The notes beneath the pieces were generated by a model that searched no databases, was not told the origin of the DNA, and saw nothing but the letters and a program-made list of their open reading frames with translations. Position numbers and translations under genes: made by a program. A stretch of 64,000 bases of DNA from Helochares maculicollis (taxonomy: Eukaryota > Arthropoda > Insecta > Coleoptera > Hydrophilidae). Positions 61,501-64,000 of this stretch are shown piece after piece (the stretch's first letter is position 1; every line of letters starts with the position of its first letter). Location: positions 1-64,000 of the forward strand of contig JAWQRO010000059.1 in the NCBI GenBank assembly GCA_033557835.1. Direction: 5' to 3'.

Positions 61501-64000
61501 GAACCGATTGCTTGTTTTGGAAAAAATTTTGTAACTAGAAACTTTGGAAAACACGGGGCGGGAGGTGCATCTGCGGTGCAAAATAAGTTGCAGATGCCGA
61601 CTTCAGACAAAATAACGTACGTGTATTAGTAATAAAAACAGAATAAAACAATAAAAGATATGCAAAAAGTGTAGAAGCAAAGAAGTCGCCCATAACTCTT
61701 CAGTTAGTAGTAAGTTCATGTTGAAAAGTAAACTTCTAAAAATTAGTCTCCAAGGATAGTAAGAAGAGGGAAATAAAAGACTATAAGCGGCTATAGTTAA
61801 TGTTTGGCAAACCCGAACCGAAATAATAATAAATACATTTTTAATGCGATGCTGTAAAACATTAGGCTTTAAGGTCGAATTGTATGTATGATGCCTCTGC
61901 TGTAGTACTTAGATCTTTTGGTATACAATTTGATTTAATACTAAATTGTTTCTGTAGCAGGCTAAGATCTTGTAAAAGTTTTAAAACAAAATTTTACGGT
62001 TTTGTTTCAGATTTGCAGTTAACAAAAATTACTTACATCAGTTGGTCCACTTTTTGAGAGCCTATTAGAAACAGATGCATCATACAAAAAAATACACACA
62101 CATAATGTACATTGTAAATTGTGGTAGCTATTGGGGCCATCGATTTGATTCAGACGTAAAATATTTCTGTCCATTTATGTATAAACTTTTAAGCGCAAAA
62201 ACTTTCGGTTCGAGTCCCCGCCTAAATAAAAGAAGAAGAAGCTGTACTAAGCATTTCAAGCGTAACACCATCTCAACTAACAGAGGATAAACTACTAACA
62301 AAATAATAAACAACTCTGTCTCTGGGATCTTTCGATTTTAATCCAAAAACAGATATTGTAGCAATTTTTGCATGCTCAAGCAGAGTATTATTTAAATTAT
62401 TTTGTTGGTTGGTTATATCGAATGTTACACTATCATAGATTTTTAGTGAAAATTGTTTGTCGCCCTAAAACTTAAATGAACGGGAAGCTTTTTAGAATTG
62501 ACACATACAATAAAAGGTACAGTATAATTGCTTTTTAAATATTTACAACTATTTTATATAAATATTTTTCACTAAGATGTTAGTTATTTTAAGTAAAATT
62601 GTTCACAAGCTGAAGAGCGGCAATACAATTAAAACGTTTCATTATTTAAGTTATAAAAATAAACTAAAAATGAATTCAAAATAATCATTAAAATTGGTAG
62701 ACTGAAATTTTAATAAAATTAATAAATTATAACAGTCTTTCTCTTATCTTTTTTTTGTTGACTTACGTTCGCAGGCAAAAGGTTTATCTGGGTCACCAGG
62801 AGTAGGGTCAAAATTATGTTGTGAAGCCTTTTTGCGCCCTCGTCCACCTCCTTTTCTTCTACCGGGGGTGCTTGGCGAATCAGTAGCGCCACGGCCCTGC
62901 AACAAATAATTTTTAGTTATTAACTGTTATTGTTTAACTCTTTGACTGAGTATGGGAAAATGATTGGTCGTGAATCTTTACTGTTATTAGATCTATCATT
63001 TGTAACAAACGTTCAATTTTGAATAACAAAGTGCAATAAAATTATAGCGTTTTGAAACCATAATACTGGTGAATAAATTGTATTTTGCATGGATCCAGGG
63101 TATTGCCATGTCAGCGAAAGATTGTTTCTTCTTTGCATGAAAAATACATGTTTTTTCTTAATTTTTAATACTATAAAACTGACAATATTTCTAGGATTAG
63201 TTGTTAGTTCAGACAGACTACAACAGTTTATTCTGACAAAAAATATGTTTGATCATTTGATGCTGATAAAAGCAATAGTAATGTGCACTTTATTAAACTG
63301 AAAAATATCATTATAACAAGATATTCATGTTGTGTGAAATGTATTCAGTTTCAAAGATCGCACCTGCAAGCCATATGCTGTACGCATGAAGTGGTTCGAT
63401 ATAGAACTTATTGCAGTCAAGGGATTAATATTGATTAATAGCTCTAATTTATTGCGGTTGCATATTCGAGGTGCCCTTCTTAATGAAAACTAACCGATTA
63501 CTTTATAAACCAATATAATGCAACATTTAACTTACCCTGCCACCTCCACGCCTTTTCTTACTTTTTCTATATGATTCTTCATAATCCAAATCTGAATCAG
63601 GATCTGGTTCGTCATAAGTATCCATTTCTAGCATATCTGCTTCATCGTAGAACCATTCCTAAAAGTTACATAAAATGATTAGCTTAAATTTATTGTTGTA
63701 ATTATACAAAATATTGTTTTTACATAAATCGAAACATGAATTTCATTAATTGAATAAAAAATTTGTCAGCAAAAATGTGAATTATATATAATTTTTTTAA
63801 ATGAAAACAGTTCTTACTTTGGAAACTTCATCCTTAAGCAATTGACTGTCTTTGCTGTCAGTGTCTTGCAATGCTGGATTCTCCACCTGGGAGATGCTAT
63901 GAATATCACTATCGTCCATCATTGACTCGGCGGCCCTAGCGAAAGCCCTGGCATTCATGGTCAAATACTGCCTTCGTTTTTTCCGCCATCTTGGTCGAGG
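49558..64000 (-). CDS. d4: d4/DPF-family chromatin protein (C2H2 finger plus tandem PHD), 3' seven exons
   Basis: Coding exons: 63818-64000 (continues off the window), 63536-63658, 62767-62896, 58191-58589, 56092-56442, 49739-49851 and 49558-49683. All phases agree, giving 474 visible residues. An NLS-like RPRWRKKRR is at the start, then an acidic stretch ([20 protein letters not shown]) and a basic [10 protein letters not shown]2H2 finger spans C144-C147-H160-H165 ([20 protein letters not shown]). A G/P/Q-rich linker of about 200 residues follows. PHD1 has zinc ligands C367, C370, C389, C392, H397, C400, C418, C421. PHD2 has C424, C427, C439, C442, H447, C450, C465, C468. This tandem PHD pair is the DPF module that reads acylated/acetylated histone H3 tails in BAF-type SWI/SNF complexes. 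The N-terminal Requiem domain must lie beyond base 64000. Paralogue choice (d4 versus toothrin) is not certain. Confidence 0.93.
49852..56091. other. 6.2-kb d4 intron between the exons splitting PHD1
   Basis: AT-rich intron. It includes a very AT-rich TATTAATA-type low-complexity stretch at 55140-55280. I found no nested gene and no alternative d4 exon. Confidence 0.5.
56443..58190. other. d4 intron
   Basis: AT-rich intron between the two proline-rich exons. Its donor is GTACTT, weaker than the GTAAG-type donors of the other exons. No other feature seen. Confidence 0.5.
58590..60442. other. d4 intron, left part
   Basis: AT-rich intron. No gene or element recognised before the mariner fragment. 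Confidence 0.5.
60443..61060 (+). mobile_element. highly decayed mariner transposase fragment
   Basis: Antisense to d4. Short words in mariner order survive: [15 protein letters not shown] (about 60443), VVTGDEK followed by a stop where Trp is expected (60603), [13 protein letters not shown] (about 60727), [13 protein letters not shown] (about 60831), [11 protein letters not shown] (about 60905) and AQHF. Between the last two catalytic Asp there are 32 residues rather than 34, with a stop after the final Asp. It belongs to a different mariner lineage from the other copies here. Ends were not identified. Confidence 0.75.
61061..62126. other. d4 intron, middle part
   Basis: Contains a GC-richer patch at about 61440-61620 (GGGGGCCCTC and GGGGCGGGAGG) that could be part of an unidentified repeat. 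No gene recognised. Confidence 0.35.
62127..62250 (+). repeat. tRNA-derived SINE-like fragment
   Basis: A perfect pol III B-box (GGTTCGAGTCC, 62207-62217) is followed by CCCGCC and an AAATAAAAGAAGAAGAAG tail. A weak A-box-like TAGCTATTGGGG lies about 80 bases upstream. The tRNA stems do not pair, so it is not a tRNA gene. It lies in a d4 intron. Confidence 0.4.
62897..63535. other. d4 intron
   Basis: 0.64-kb AT-rich intron between exons starting GRGATDSP and EWFYDEAD. The plus-strand open frame inside it has no recognisable motif. Confidence 0.5.

Noticed and set aside
62195..62222. tRNA gene suggested by GGTTCGAGTCC
   Set aside because: The T-stem bases do not pair and no anticodon or acceptor stem can be drawn. 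It is called SINE-like instead.

Overview
The window is eukaryotic and almost certainly from an insect. It is strongly AT-rich. Its genes are split by GT..AG introns of 0.1 to 6 kb and lie far apart. Every mobile-element remnant belongs to a class common in arthropods: mariner, piggyBac, Mutator-like, BEL/Pao and tRNA-derived SINE. The conserved proteins look insect-like, but the order cannot be settled from sequence alone. A BTG3/4-type gene argues against Drosophila, where I recall only Tob.

Layout, left to right. (1) 1-2871: the 5' end of a minus-strand gene, with a signal-peptide exon and one more coding exon. An intron of it holds a decayed mariner. (2) 3908-8087: head-to-head with that gene, plus-strand COA4 (twin CX9C mitochondrial protein) in two exons, then PTRH2 (peptidyl-tRNA hydrolase 2) only 56 bp after the COA4 stop, with a poly(A) signal only after PTRH2. 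The 3.4-kb COA4 intron holds a tRNA-like SINE and a broken Mutator-like transposase. (3) 9968-17844, minus: a complete four-exon GPR180-type seven-transmembrane protein of 504 residues, with a decayed mariner in its third intron. (4) 24233-33226, minus: a complete BTG/Tob-family gene of four coding exons and 232 residues. Its introns hold a piggyBac remnant, a ~650-bp direct duplication and a second copy of the GPR180-intron mariner family. A non-coding first exon may lie near 44.15-44.2 kb. (5) 34-49 kb: mostly gene-free, with an internally deleted BEL/Pao element flanked by a 5-bp target-site duplication. (6) 49244-64000 (edge), minus: the 3' seven coding exons of a d4/DPF chromatin protein (C2H2 finger plus tandem PHD fingers). 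One intron holds a mariner fragment and a tRNA-like SINE.

The genes do not form one pathway. They are housekeeping or regulatory genes: COA4 and PTRH2 in mitochondria, GPR180 in membranes, BTG in mRNA deadenylation and antiproliferation, and d4 in SWI/SNF-type chromatin remodelling. The most interesting local architecture is the tight COA4-PTRH2 pair, which may be made as one dicistronic mRNA. I found no CRISPR array, rRNA gene, intact tRNA gene or prokaryotic-type operon, and no clearly new multi-gene system.
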